Source: Gonapodya sp. JEL0774 (Eukaryota > Monoblepharomycota > Monoblepharidomycetes > Monoblepharidales > Gonapodyaceae). From it: DNA of 64,000 bases. Numbering within the stretch: position 1 is the stretch's first letter; every line of letters begins with the position of its first letter. The stretch spans positions 62,001 to 126,000 of the forward strand of contig JADIIX010000046.1 in assembly GCA_027604505.1 (NCBI GenBank), in the 5' to 3' direction. Both the position numbers and the translations under genes were made by a program. The notes beneath the pieces are model-generated. The model ran no database searches, had not been told where the DNA came from, and was given only the letters and a program-made list of their open reading frames with translations. Shown piece by piece: positions 21,634 to 32,400 of this stretch.

Positions 21634-23769
21634 TTACTCTGACGCAGCAAGTACTTCGTCTGGTCGAATTTCTTCATAATCCACAGCCTTTTCTAATACC
21701 ATGTCCGAATTGCTCCTCATGGCAATCGTTTCGCTTCCAACAGTCGAATCGGACTTTGAACGCTCAATTTGCATAAGCTCAGACTCCACTTCATCATCCC
21801 AGTCCCTCGACAGTTGTTCCTCCAGTGCTGCTCTCATCGGTCCCAGAATTTCCTGAACAAGTTGCAAAACAGCCTCTTCCTGAAGGTCGAAATCGCTGGA
21901 TATCAGTGATTGATTTCCCCTGACCAGACTCTCAAACTGGTGCTGCAACCCTGAAACATCCGGATCAATCCTGAAAGCGTCGTGTCCCGCTACAAACGGA
22001 TGTTCCATAAGTGATTCAGCCGATATGCGACCCAATGATGTGGGCGTCAAAATGCACTCCACAAAAGATCGGGCCTCAGGATCCACAGCTGAATTGCTCC
22101 ACGAAAGAGGAGTTTTGAGGAGAGCTAAATGTTCCTTAGCGAGTCGGTTGGGTTTCTCTGAGCGGAATGGGAAGTACCTGAGAACAATGGTGCACGAATG
22201 AAGTTGACCTGTCACGAATCTCAGGTAACCTACAAGCGCACACATACCCGCAAAGCATGCCATAGATCGACACCCCTGGGAATCCGCAACAACGTGAATC
22301 TGAAACTTCAACGCTTTCAATGTCAAACAGAGTCTATCTCACCAAGCGCCCACAAATCACTCCATCCTTTCGTTGGCAGATAGGGCTTCCCCCTCGCCGC
22401 TTCAAGAATTTGCAGTGACGAATAATTGATACACCCTATGACATAGCGCAATAAACCCGAACACGTTGTTGATATTTGTGACAGAGAGTTATCAAGTTTC
22501 ATCCTCAAAAGCTTTCTCACCAACGGGCTCAATCAACTGTGTCTGCTCTTCATAAAAGCCAGCGAGATTGAAGTCTCTACAATTTGTGTGATTTGTAGTT
22601 ACATCAGGAATCGTCAGACTGGAAAGCATCGCTCAAAACTCACATTAAGGTGATGTGAAGAGTCTGAGGATTGACGAGAACATTATCAAGCTTCGATGGC
22701 ATGAGATTGTAGGAGTTCGTGAGCACAAGCCTCAAAAGACTCTCGAAACTCATTGAACAAACCTTGATGTCACGGTGGAGCACGCTGTGGTGGTGGACAT
22801 AACGAAGTGCAGAAAGTAGCTGGGCGGTGATATGTCGAACATGCGCCGCAGGAAGGCCATCACTGAACGATTTCTGATTCGACAAGGAAACAAGTAGAAT
22901 GATCGAACACATTTTGAAGCTTCCGTGTACCACCTCGACTTTGGACTCACCATAAAGTCGAACAGCTCAACTCCTTCCACCTTCTCCATGAAAATCAGCA
23001 CTAAGTCGTTCACCCTTGCGGTATCGTAGAGTCGCACGATGTTGGGATGGCCACCTCTCCTTCCCATCGACAGATATGCGAGGCATGCCAGTTCCCGAAA
23101 TGCATAGAGTGATCGCCTTTCGGTCGATGGTGAGACGTCACATATTTTCACAACAGCCTAGAAATTGGCATCGTGAGATCATTGTGAAAAAACCAGCGTT
23201 CTTGTCGTAATCCACTCGCCCGACCAACTCACCTTCATTCCCTTCTCGGACACTGCTTCCCTGACTTCCGCAAAGGCTCCAGCCCCAAGCACTTTAGAGG
23301 AAACTGTCCATCGAGAAAACGTGCCATCCACGATAAAGGAATCGGCGGATGGCTCCTCCATCGCTGTTTCGTCTGGAGGGATTACCTCGTCCAGTGACGT
23401 GGAGGGGACTGGTGCAGGGTCGGGTCCGGGGGTATCGCTGGTCGGTAGCATGGAGATTTCGGCTTCTACTTCACTTTGCTGACCGCCAAGTGTTTGCGTT
23501 TGGGGGGGAATCATGGGGGTCAAACGTTGTGCGATGCTTTCAGGAAGTGTTGTCCCTTTTTTTGCAGCCGTGCAATTCTGGCTGTAAGCAATCTTCGCAA
23601 AGTTTCTTCCGGCCTCTTCCGGTGAACAAAGGAAATAAATATTTAACGTCGCTCCATGACTTTTCGCGGGGATGACTGCACGGGAGACCACATCTGCACT
23701 GGAATGCGACAGTGTTTCGGATTCGGCAGTTACCATCGCAAACGCTATCTGTATGGCATGACTATACAC
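21634..23769 (-). CDS. Protein kinase with DFN motif, copy 1 of 3
   Basis: Ser/Thr-kinase-like protein in at least seven exons. A ~150-residue Pro/Thr-rich N-terminus precedes the kinase domain: Gly loop LGAGAFAEVREA, ATP-binding Lys AVVKI, helix-C Glu FRELACLAYL, hinge IFMEKVEGVELFDFM, catalytic loop LHRDIKLDNVLV, then DFNLAGFYEEQ in place of DFG, a very short activation segment, CINYSSLQI where APE is expected, and KGWSDLWALG. The C-terminal lobe ends HPFVAGHDAF and is followed by a ~110-residue tail with a segment shared by the other copies (SDFDLQEEAVLQLVQEIL). Lys, Glu, HRD and the metal Asp are kept, so activity is possible. The start is 23769 or the later Met at 23736. The gene lies only about 75-110 bases downstream of copy 2, on the same strand. 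Confidence 0.85.
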
Positions 23770-23842
23770 GAAGAACTTTCTACATAATATTTACATGATG
23801 AATAATTGATTATCAGAGTGCTGTGGGATCTTTGCCGTTCGC

Positions 23843-25322
23843 TCATGCCATCATCCCGTTGAAGTTTTCTTCTCGGAAACCTCTTATCCGCTCAATGTCC
23901 ACCAACTTCCAGTTCTTTGCCGAATCTCTCTCCTTCTCAGTCAAAAATGTCCGTAGCGAGTCCAAGCTGCTTCTGGAGTCGTTCGATTCAGCCCCTACTG
24001 TGGACGTCGACGTTAAGCGGCGGAGGGTCACGGTGCATAGGTCCTCTGCAAGCTTGTTGGACTCTGCGCCAGCAGGCCACGCAATTACGATTCGAGGTGG
24101 TTGTAAGAATTCTTTGAGGAGGGCGCGAACGGCGTCCTCTTGGATGTCCAAGTCCCTCGAGAGCAAACTGCTGGTTTGTGATATTCGAGAGTCCCAAGGA
24201 AGAACAGTCGCATCGGCAGGGAATACATCTGAGGGTGCAGCAAAATCCACGATAAAAGGGTGCTCCAAAAGCGATTCTGCGGATATATCACCCCGAGATG
24301 CCGGGTGCAAAATCTTCTCTACAAAGTCACGGGCGACGGGGTCCACCGTGGCATGGTACCATGGAAGTGATTGAGTTCGGAGAGAGAGGTGTTCCTTGGC
24401 GAGCTTTGTTGCCTTTTCTGAGCGGAATGGGAAGTAACCACATAGAATGCAGTAGACGGTGACACCGAGTGCCCAAAGGTCGCTCCAGCCTCGTTTTGGT
24501 AAGTAAGGGTTTCCTCGAGCGGCTTCAAGGATTTGTGGACTCGAGTAGTTTATGCAGCCAACGGACTCGTAAAGGGACACTCCTTCCCGGTAGAAGCAGG
24601 AGAGGTTGAAGTCGCTAACGAATTAGAAAGACTGTCAGTGTATTTGGAAGGTACCTATCAGGTAACCAACGGTGTACCTACATGAGGGTAACATGAAGAG
24701 TATCTGGATTCACGAGTATGTTGTCGAGCTTTATGTCGCGGTGGAGTACATGATGGCTGTGCATGAAGCGCAGCGCTGAGAGCAGTTGGGCAGTGATTCG
24801 CGAAGCCTCCACAGTGGAGAGACCATCTCCACGGGATTTCTGCAAACAAAAAATTCGTTATGCATTGAATAATGATTCATGTCCGTCGAGTGTTTTGGGG
24901 TCAAATACTCACCAAAAAATCGTACAACTCAACCCCATCCACCTTCTGCATAAAGATATAAATGGTATCGTTCACTATCGCAGCATCGTAAAGCTTAACG
25001 ATGTTTGGATGCTGCTTTGCGGAGAGGTGAGCCAGGACTGCCAGTTCCCGTCGGGAGTAGAGAGATTGTTCGAGGTCTGTCGACGCGGAGGAGTTGAATG
25101 CGATCTTGACGACGCCCTGGGGAGGAGTGATTGCAGTCGCTTGCTCAGCTCATTGTCCAATTCGTCCCAGGGGGAGGGAGGACGAAAACTTACCTCCACG
25201 CCCGAGTCGCTGCGCGCTTGTCGAACCTCGGCGAATGCCCCCGAGCCAAGGCATTCGCCTAGCGTCCAGTTTCCCGTGGCTCCCTTGACGATTTTGGGCG
25301 ACAGCGCGGTTGCGGTGATCAT
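23843..25322 (-). CDS. Protein kinase with DFN motif, copy 2 of 3
   Basis: Starts at MITATALSPKIVKG (25322); Mets further upstream are open but unsupported. Kinase domain: LGSGAFAEVRQA, Lys in GVVKIAF, YSRRELAVLAHL, IYIFMQKVDGVELYDFL, LHRDIKLDNILV, DFNLSCFYREG, CINYSSPQI instead of APE, RGWSDLWALG, CGYFPFRSEK, HPFIVDFA. The shared tail motif reads SRDLDIQEDAVRALLKEFL. Unlike copies 1 and 3, the stretch from DFN through CINY to FPFRSE is one uninterrupted exon, so it has lost (or never had) two introns found in its paralogues. The tail after the kinase domain is Ser/Thr-rich, ending at 23843. It lies between copy 1 (same strand) and copy 3 (divergent), so the 25322-25826 gap is probably a shared promoter region. 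Confidence 0.85.
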
Positions 25323-25825
25323 AAGAGTGTTTGTGTTCGAGTGGGATGAGGGATTGGTCTGGTGTGGTGTTGAATGGAAGATAAGTGAGGGCGAGTGCGG
25401 CCTAGCACGCTGTGGCCAGCTTCGCATTTTGGATTCAGCCAGATAAGCAAACCACGACAACTGATTTAAACTGAACCTAATGCTGGTGATGGTGCGAGTA
25501 GACATTGTAAGCTTTTGTAAAATTGGTCTCCATCCCAATCACAATCTCGCTATCATTGTCTCTGCCTGTGTGCCGTGATGTTCCCTAAAGAGAAATTTCA
25601 CTTTCGAGGCTGTTGAGGGAAATTGTAAGCTTATTATGTGACCTTCATTACGAAGCAGAAAAAGCAGCTGAACGGAGCGGGAGGAGCGGGAAAACTCGTC
25701 AGCAGGAGGTGGGCAAAGGGCGGGGACTGACGTCTCCCGCGAAAACATGTTTACGAGTTTGACCATTAGAAGTACAGCTGCAATCGTTTGTTTTAGAGAT
25801 TAGTAAGACTGTTTCACTTGCTCCA
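25323..25825. promoter_or_regulatory. Divergent intergenic region between kinase copies 2 and 3
   Basis: About 500 bases separating two head-to-head paralogous kinase genes. No coding exon fits here beyond unsupported upstream extensions. It should hold both promoters; no specific element was identified. Confidence 0.35.
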
Positions 25826-27946
25826 ATGCGTTCAGAGAGCACGATGCGACTCATTCCCGGCCGTTCCTGGGACCACCCTTCCGCTTTGCCTTATGGTCCC
25901 GACTCCACTGTCATTCTCGCAAAGAGGCGGCGCTGGAACATATCAAATGACGTTCTTGGGAAAGGCGCGTTCGCTTCGGTAAGGGAGGCGATAGACTTGG
26001 ATTCGGGTGAAGTGGTGAGTTGTGCAGAAATGCAACGTCCCGTGTCATTTGGATAGATGCTGAGTGGTCGACTCAACACGTTTGTGTGATCACGTACATG
26101 CACACTTCGCTTCTCGTACTAACACAGGCGGTTGCCAAAATGTCGAAACTCGAAAATACCGAGAAGAAAAAGCACCTGAAGCTGTACGCAGTGCGGGAAG
26201 TCGGAAGTCTCATGACGCTGCTGGCGGGAAACCACCCAAACATCGTGAAGATCCTTGACGGAGCCAGATTTGGAGAAACTGCATATATATTTCAAAAGAA
26301 AGTGAAAGGAGTTGAGCTTTTTGAATTCTTGGTGGGTGCGCGCATGGAGACGAGCGTGAGAGCGGAACATGACACGCAAACTGACAGCAATCTTTTCACA
26401 GAAACAACAGGGAGGGACTTTGCCACCTGAGATGGTACGGCACATCACCGCGCAGCTTCTTTCTGCGTTGCGTTTCTTGCATCAGCATCACATCCTACAC
26501 AGAGATATCAAGGTGAGACTAACAGTGCACGTTAACCTCCCAAAAAACTTTATCCTTCGACTTACAGCAACTGTTTCGCTCGTAAAGCTAGATAACATCA
26601 TGATCGATCGCGAGACTCTTCATGTCACGATCATGTGAGCTTTCTTGGATGGCTGATCTTGCGTTGGTTCTGTACACTCCATCGCTGACAAGTCGGCCAT
26701 TTCAAGCGATTTCAATCTCGCATGCTTCTTCAGGGAAGGAATCCCCCTTTCAGAGCCTGTTGGTAAGTGCTCTACTTTTGCGGCTCAGCTGTGACAGTTC
26801 TGGTCGAGCTCACTCAGGTTGATTCTCGCCGTCTTGGACAGGGTCAGTCCAGACAATGGCCTTAACATGTTTCGCTCCTTGCTCTCATACGCTGTTTCAC
26901 CTGCACTATTCCACAGGTGCATCAACTACGCTTCTCCTCAGATCGTTCTCGCGTCGCAGGGTGTTCCGTACATGCCTGAGCAAGGATGGAGCGATCTGTG
27001 GGCGCTCGGTGAGATAGTTTGGTTAAACAGGGAGTTCAGCCACTGCGTGAAAACAGAAACTGACCTTGACTTCAAATTTTAGGCGTTACGGTTTTTGGGA
27101 TGCTCTGTGGGTGAGTTTTTTTTGTTGGCGTTTGACAATGTTCCGTACTCCAGTGACCCTCGTCACGCCCTCGCGGCCAGCTTCTTCCCATTCCGCTCAG
27201 AAACGCCCCTCAAGCTCGCCCAAGAGCACGCCCGCCTCCTCTCCGAACCACTCGAATGGTTCGGCCCTCCTCCCGACCCCTTGGCCCGCTCCTTTGTCGA
27301 ACGCATACTGACGCCTCGCTCTCGAGGTATCGTCACGTGCGAGTTCCTGGCCAAACACCCCTTTGTGGTTGGCCACGAAGCTCTCGCCAAGGAATACTTG
27401 GTGTCCGCCAGCCCCGTCGAAAGTCTCGTCGTGGACGACGACAAGCTCGTGGCGCAGGATCTGGCGGTGCAGACCGAAGCCTTCCACCAGTTTCTCATCG
27501 CAGCGGGCGAGAGGTTCGACCACTTTTTTGTATCCGAGAGGCACGACGGTGAGCAGAGGTCGATTTCGTCAGTGGAAGGTGGGATGAACCGGAACCGGAC
27601 CGGGACCGTGGATATACCGGCTGCGACTGCGCGGTCTGTCGTACCGACCGAGACGCCGTCGAGAACTGAACACGGAAACGAAAGCCGTACGCGAATCCGT
27701 CTGAGCAACCTCTTTGGCCAAAAAAACTCCGAAGTGGATCGATACTCTCAAGGCGACGCCGCAAGGATCGGGTCGAGGCCAGACACGGGGTCCAGGCTTG
27801 TTCCGAGATCCCAAACCTTTTCCGGGACCAGCTACACCAAAGTCGAGTCTCTGACCGTGACCGTGACCCGGGCCGGGGTGGAAAGGGAGAAGGAGAAGGG
27901 GTTTGGTCCCTTGCCGCGGTTTTTCGGACGCCGCAAGAACGTGTGA
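25826..27946 (+). CDS. Protein kinase with DFN motif, copy 3 of 3
   Basis: Eight exons (25826-26014, 26128-26331, 26402-26512, 26588-26634, 26707-~26766, 26917-27008, 27083-27110, 27181-27946), about 498 residues. Kinase motifs: LGKGAFASVREA, Lys in AVAKM, YAVREVGSL, IFQKKVKGVELFEFL, LHRDIKLDNIMI, DFNLACFFREG, CINYASPQI in place of APE, QGWSDLWALG, CGFFPFRSE, HPFVVGHEAL. The tail shares AQDLAVQTEAFHQFL with the other copies and then becomes Arg/Thr/Ser-rich (RIRLSNLFGQKN), ending PLPRFFGRRKNV. The donor after SEPVG is ambiguous: GTAAGT at 26763 breaks frame, while GTGCTC at 26767 keeps it and adds one Lys. The N-terminal extension is shorter than in copy 1. Family membership (closest in style to CAMK/SNF1-type kinases) is inferred from FPFRSE and the short lobe. 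Confidence 0.87.
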
Positions 27947-29376
27947 GTCTGTTGAGGCTGGGAGTCTGCGAGGGTGCGGATTGACCATTTGAGGGTCAGC
28001 CTGCGAGGTCCGCAATTGCACTTGGAAACTCGATTTGAGGATGGTAATATACTAAGGCTCACCAGTGCACATAATAGACTCGTGAGATACACGTACTTTC
28101 TCTCCTGTCCTCCTCAATTTCTCTTTGTCCCGGTTGCCGACTGGCGGTGCGGCTCGGTTTGTAGTATTGGACCCCGACCAGGTCTAAACTCGTGGAGGTC
28201 TGGGTCCACGACGGCACCACGGGTCACACAGCGCCACCGGCCACTGCCTCAATAATGGACAGTGCGTAGAAGCCGAATTTCGAACAAGCACAGGAGTCGT
28301 GGTGCACGGTGCAGGGCGCTGGACGGTGTGCTGTGTGCAGGGTGCGCGGTGGGAGTCTCGAAACCTCCGAACCGTGTGAATTCCCCGCCCCACTGCGCAC
28401 TGCACAGGGGTATGCCGTACAAAGAGACGAACCCGAGTCCCGGGGAACGGGGAACGCGGAAACGACAGCGTCGCGAAATGGCGGGATGGCGGGATGGCGG
28501 GATGGCGAGATGGGTGGGCGGTGGGCGGTGGGCGGTCGGCAGAGAGCGTGGGAGCGTGGTGGATTGGGCCGGCGATGTGAACGAGTGCATGTTCCGAGTG
28601 GGTGCGAGTGTATAAGGCGAGGTAGTGTGTTGTGATGCTGTCCGATTATGAATTATAGAAAAGAAGATGAATCATGCGAAACAAGATGGAGTAGTTTCCC
28701 CAAGAAGGAACGGTCTGCTTATGTAAACCCTGAAGCAGTGTGTGTACATATCGGCTGCAGTTCCAGCTGTTAGAAAAACACAAGACATGAAGGTTGGTCA
28801 GATCCCCAATATCCAAAATAATAAGAGACTGGAAGATTGGCCAAGTTACGGCGCTTGTGCTCTAATGCATTGCACCTGGGAGTACATAAACAATATATCG
28901 ATTGATTCACCGCACCACAACAGTGAACAGCGGGTGAATCATTATATCCACACAAGCGCGAGCACTATCTTTATGATCGGCAAGTCCCCGTTGTGTGCGG
29001 TGTGGACCGTTCATGAACAGGCTGCCTGTTTCCTGGCGGGCCGTAAAGTACGGCTTGGGCCCTCCACTCACCTGCCGATCCCCACCGAACCGACCGATCC
29101 CAGAACTATTTGGCCCATCGCCATTCTCAATTCCCACACCGGTTTTACCACGCCGAACGTACACAGACATGCCTGTGAGTTTTCCATATTGGGCGATCTG
29201 GGATGGTCTGCGGGTCTGGAGGGAAGGACGAGGCTGGACATTGTGGGTGGTTGTTGATCCCCACGCCAACGACGGCCGTTGTCTGGCGAATCCGGCGTCT
29301 CAATCTGGCATCGTTCATCTGCGATTGACGCCCGTGTTGGGAGTAGTGGTCGTTTTGAATCTGTGTTTGGGTTGGG
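27947..29376. other. Long spacer with simple repeats
   Basis: About 1.4 kb between kinase copy 3 and the first plausible ALDH exon. It contains a minisatellite-like patch (28479-28536) and GC-rich open frames on both strands without recognisable motifs. Promoter of the aldehyde dehydrogenase lies at its right end. Confidence 0.4.
28479..28536. repeat. Short tandem repeat patch (8-bp then 7-bp units)
   Basis: Four units of ATGGCGGG-type sequence (one reads ATGGCGAG), then about three TGGGCGG units in a row. Directly visible. It explains why several frames stay open here. Confidence 0.85.
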
Positions 29377-29433
29377 TTGTCTGTTCCTCTCGGTGTCGTG
29401 TCTGCACTGCCCTCGTGTCCTCTGCCCCGCACC

Positions 29434-32400
29434 CGCATGAGTCGCTGCTTCTCTCGCCCAATCTCATCAAACTCAACCTCCACAATTTCTCAATTGCAAT
29501 TCCAAATTCAACCTGGTCTCAACTCAACCCGCTCTTCGTTCAACCCCGACGTCGCTTCTCCTTCGCCCGTTCAAATTCTTTTCCAAAGTTTGACGACCTT
29601 GTCGAAATCAAGAGTGAGTGTCTGATCCTCCCGTTTTCCTTGTTCCCACTTCCCCCGTGTTCCCACCGCACTTACCAACCCCAAACCCCCACCACCCTTT
29701 TAGTCCGCAACACCACCCACAAGGTTCACACGGGCCTCTTCATCAACGGAGAATTTGTCCCCGCCATATCCGGAAAGACCTTTCCCACAATCAACCCCGC
29801 AACGGGTGAGGTCATTTGCCACGTGTGTGAAGGTGAGTACACACGCGACATGGTGCGGGCTTTTCCTCGTCCGTTTCCGTTTCTGTTCATTTAATCGGGA
29901 ATGGGACGGTGGGGAATGGGACGCCGTGGAGACCGAGGCACGGGAACATCACGGCACACCAACCTTGGAGCTTGTTCAGGAGGATCACCGATGGCCCGGA
30001 GACGCGGAGACCGGAGCAGGATGAGGACGAGGATAAGGACGCGGTCTAGAACGGGAAACCAGCACCGAGACGGTCTCCGGTGCTCTGTGTACCTGTGTGA
30101 TGCGACACGAGGTGACGGGACGGGGAGATGGGCGACACGACACCACTCCGATCCGACCCGGTTCTTCCACGACGACCTTGCACTGGCCACGTCGGTCACA
30201 TCTTCTTCCTTTCCCCCTCCTCGTACCCGGTTCCCGCTTTACTCACCCACCCGACCCTACCCGTTTCCTAAACTCCTCGTTCCTCCCTCCCGCACCCCCC
30301 AGCCGACAAAGCCGACATCGACGTCGCCGTCCGTGCCGCCCGCACTGCCTTCAAGTCCGTCTGGCGTAACACCGACGGCGCCGACCGCGGCCGTTTGCTC
30401 TACAAGCTCGCCGACCTGGTCGAACGCGATATACAGTTTTTGGCCGATTTGGAGGCGCTGGATAATGGGAAGAAGGCACACGTGGCAAAGGGGGATGTGG
30501 AGGGAGTCGTGGGGTGTTTGAGGTATTATGGTGCGTGGTGCGGGTGGTGGAGGGGGGGGGGGGGGGGGGGGGGCGGCGGNNNNNNNNNNTGTTAGTGTTG
30601 TGTGTGGCGGGTCGGTCGGGCCGGCGCGGCGGGCGGGCCCGGCCCCCGCGCCGGCGCTGCGGGGGGCTAGGGGTGTTTGGGGGAGATGGGATGGATGGAT
30701 GGGATGGATATTTTCGGTAAAATGGGATGGGTTGGAGTGGCACGCGCATGAAGTGCGCGAGCGACCAAGGGACCCTGCCGTGCCGGCGGGTGTGTTACGA
30801 TTCGGGTCCTTCCCAACCTGTGCCAGTAACACCCTGGTCCGTGTTTCCGACCTCCCTCGCCTCCCATCATCTCCGTGGCCGTGGCGCTCACCTTGTTCCT
30901 CCTTTATTCTTCGCTCATTCTCTCTCGTCCCTCCCGCTCCTTTTCCGTTGTGACCCCTGACCCGTGACCCGTGCTCCTTAACCCGCGTTCCCCTTCGTTT
31001 CGCGTAGCCGGATGGGCCGACAAGATCGAGGGGAAGACCATGGTACGTTGCGCTTGCAGTTTGGTTTGTCATTTCTGGTCGTGGTTTAAGGTTTCACTCA
31101 CTCGAACGACTTCACCACCCTTTCCCCTATGTCTCACGAACCTCGCAGATGGACACGAACAAGGTAGAAAGCTCACACGCTGCCGATCTCGGGAGCGGAA
31201 ATGAAACCAGCACGCTGAATATTTCTTTTGCCAAATGCCCAACTCCCCCCCCCCCCCCCGTGTCACCCCCCTCCCCCGACCCCACACCCGTCACTGCACA
31301 CCATCGTTCTCACTCCCACTGCCAATTTGCTTTCCTTTTTGCGTGTTTGCTTGTGTGTTCGGTTCGACCGTGTAGTGGGTGAGTGGGAGGCAGTAGTGAC
31401 AGTACCCGCTTTGGAGGTCTGCGGTTTCGTGGTGGTGAATCAAGCTCATGCCGTTCGTTGGTCCGCCTCGCTGCGTCGCCCGGCCTCTTCCCCCCACCCT
31501 CCCCCGTCCAATGTAATTGCGCTCAGTTCAACTACACCCGCCACGAGCCGTTCGGTGTCGTGGGGCAGATCATTGTGGGTTTGCTGTTTTCGTTTTGTGT
31601 GCAACGTGATGCCATGTTCTCAACTTTGTTTACCTTGTGGTCCATGTGGGTCGGTGGTGCTGTTGCGTCATCCTCGACTCGTCCATCCCTCCCCCTCCCC
31701 CGTACCCGCGGTGATGGTCTAATCAGCCGTGGAACTTCCCCCTGGGCATGCTCGCGTGGAAGTTCGGACCGGCCCTCGCGACGGGGAACGTCATCATCCT
31801 CAAGTCGTCGGAAAAGGTAACGTAATCGGGTGTGACCGGGTGTGGCCGCAGTGTGTTTGGAGACCAAATCACCTTCGCTGTTCCCTGTGCGTCGTTTGAC
31901 ACCGACCCACCGTCCACGCTCCTCGCCACCTCCCGCCCGCAGACCCCCCTCACCGCCCTCGCCGTGGCCGCCCTGACCCGCGAAGCCGGGTTCCCCCCAG
32001 GCGTCATCAACATCGTCTCTGGCTACGGTCCCACGGCGGGACAGGCCATGGTGTCCCACCCCGAGATCATGAAGCTGGCCTTCACGGGCAGTACCAGGAC
32101 TGGACGCATGTTGGTCGAAGGGAGCGCCAAGAGTAATTTGAAAAAGGTTACGCTCGAGCTGGGCGGCAAGAGTCCGGTGGGTTGGGGGGGAGTGGGGGAG
32201 GGAGTGACATGGGGGCGGGTGGGAGGACGGTGGTCCCGATTTCCCACCACTTCCTTGTGGTTCGGTTTGAACCGGCTGACGCACTCCCCCTTGCGTGGCT
32301 CTTGCATTACCCTCAGTCCATCGTCTTTGAAGATGCGGACATTGATGAGGCCGCAAAGTGGACCAACATGGGTATTTTCTTGTGAGTCGTCATTGTTGGC

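Noticed and set aside
28262..28635. GC-rich plus and minus open frames near the minisatellite
   Set aside because: Open only because of short repeats; no motifs or splice support.
30257..31072. 271-codon minus-strand frame crossing the assembly gap
   Set aside because: It includes the N bases and low-complexity Pro/Arg sequence and lies antisense to confirmed ALDH exons.
31532..32356. 274-codon minus-strand frame
   Set aside because: Antisense shadow of several phase-consistent ALDH exons.
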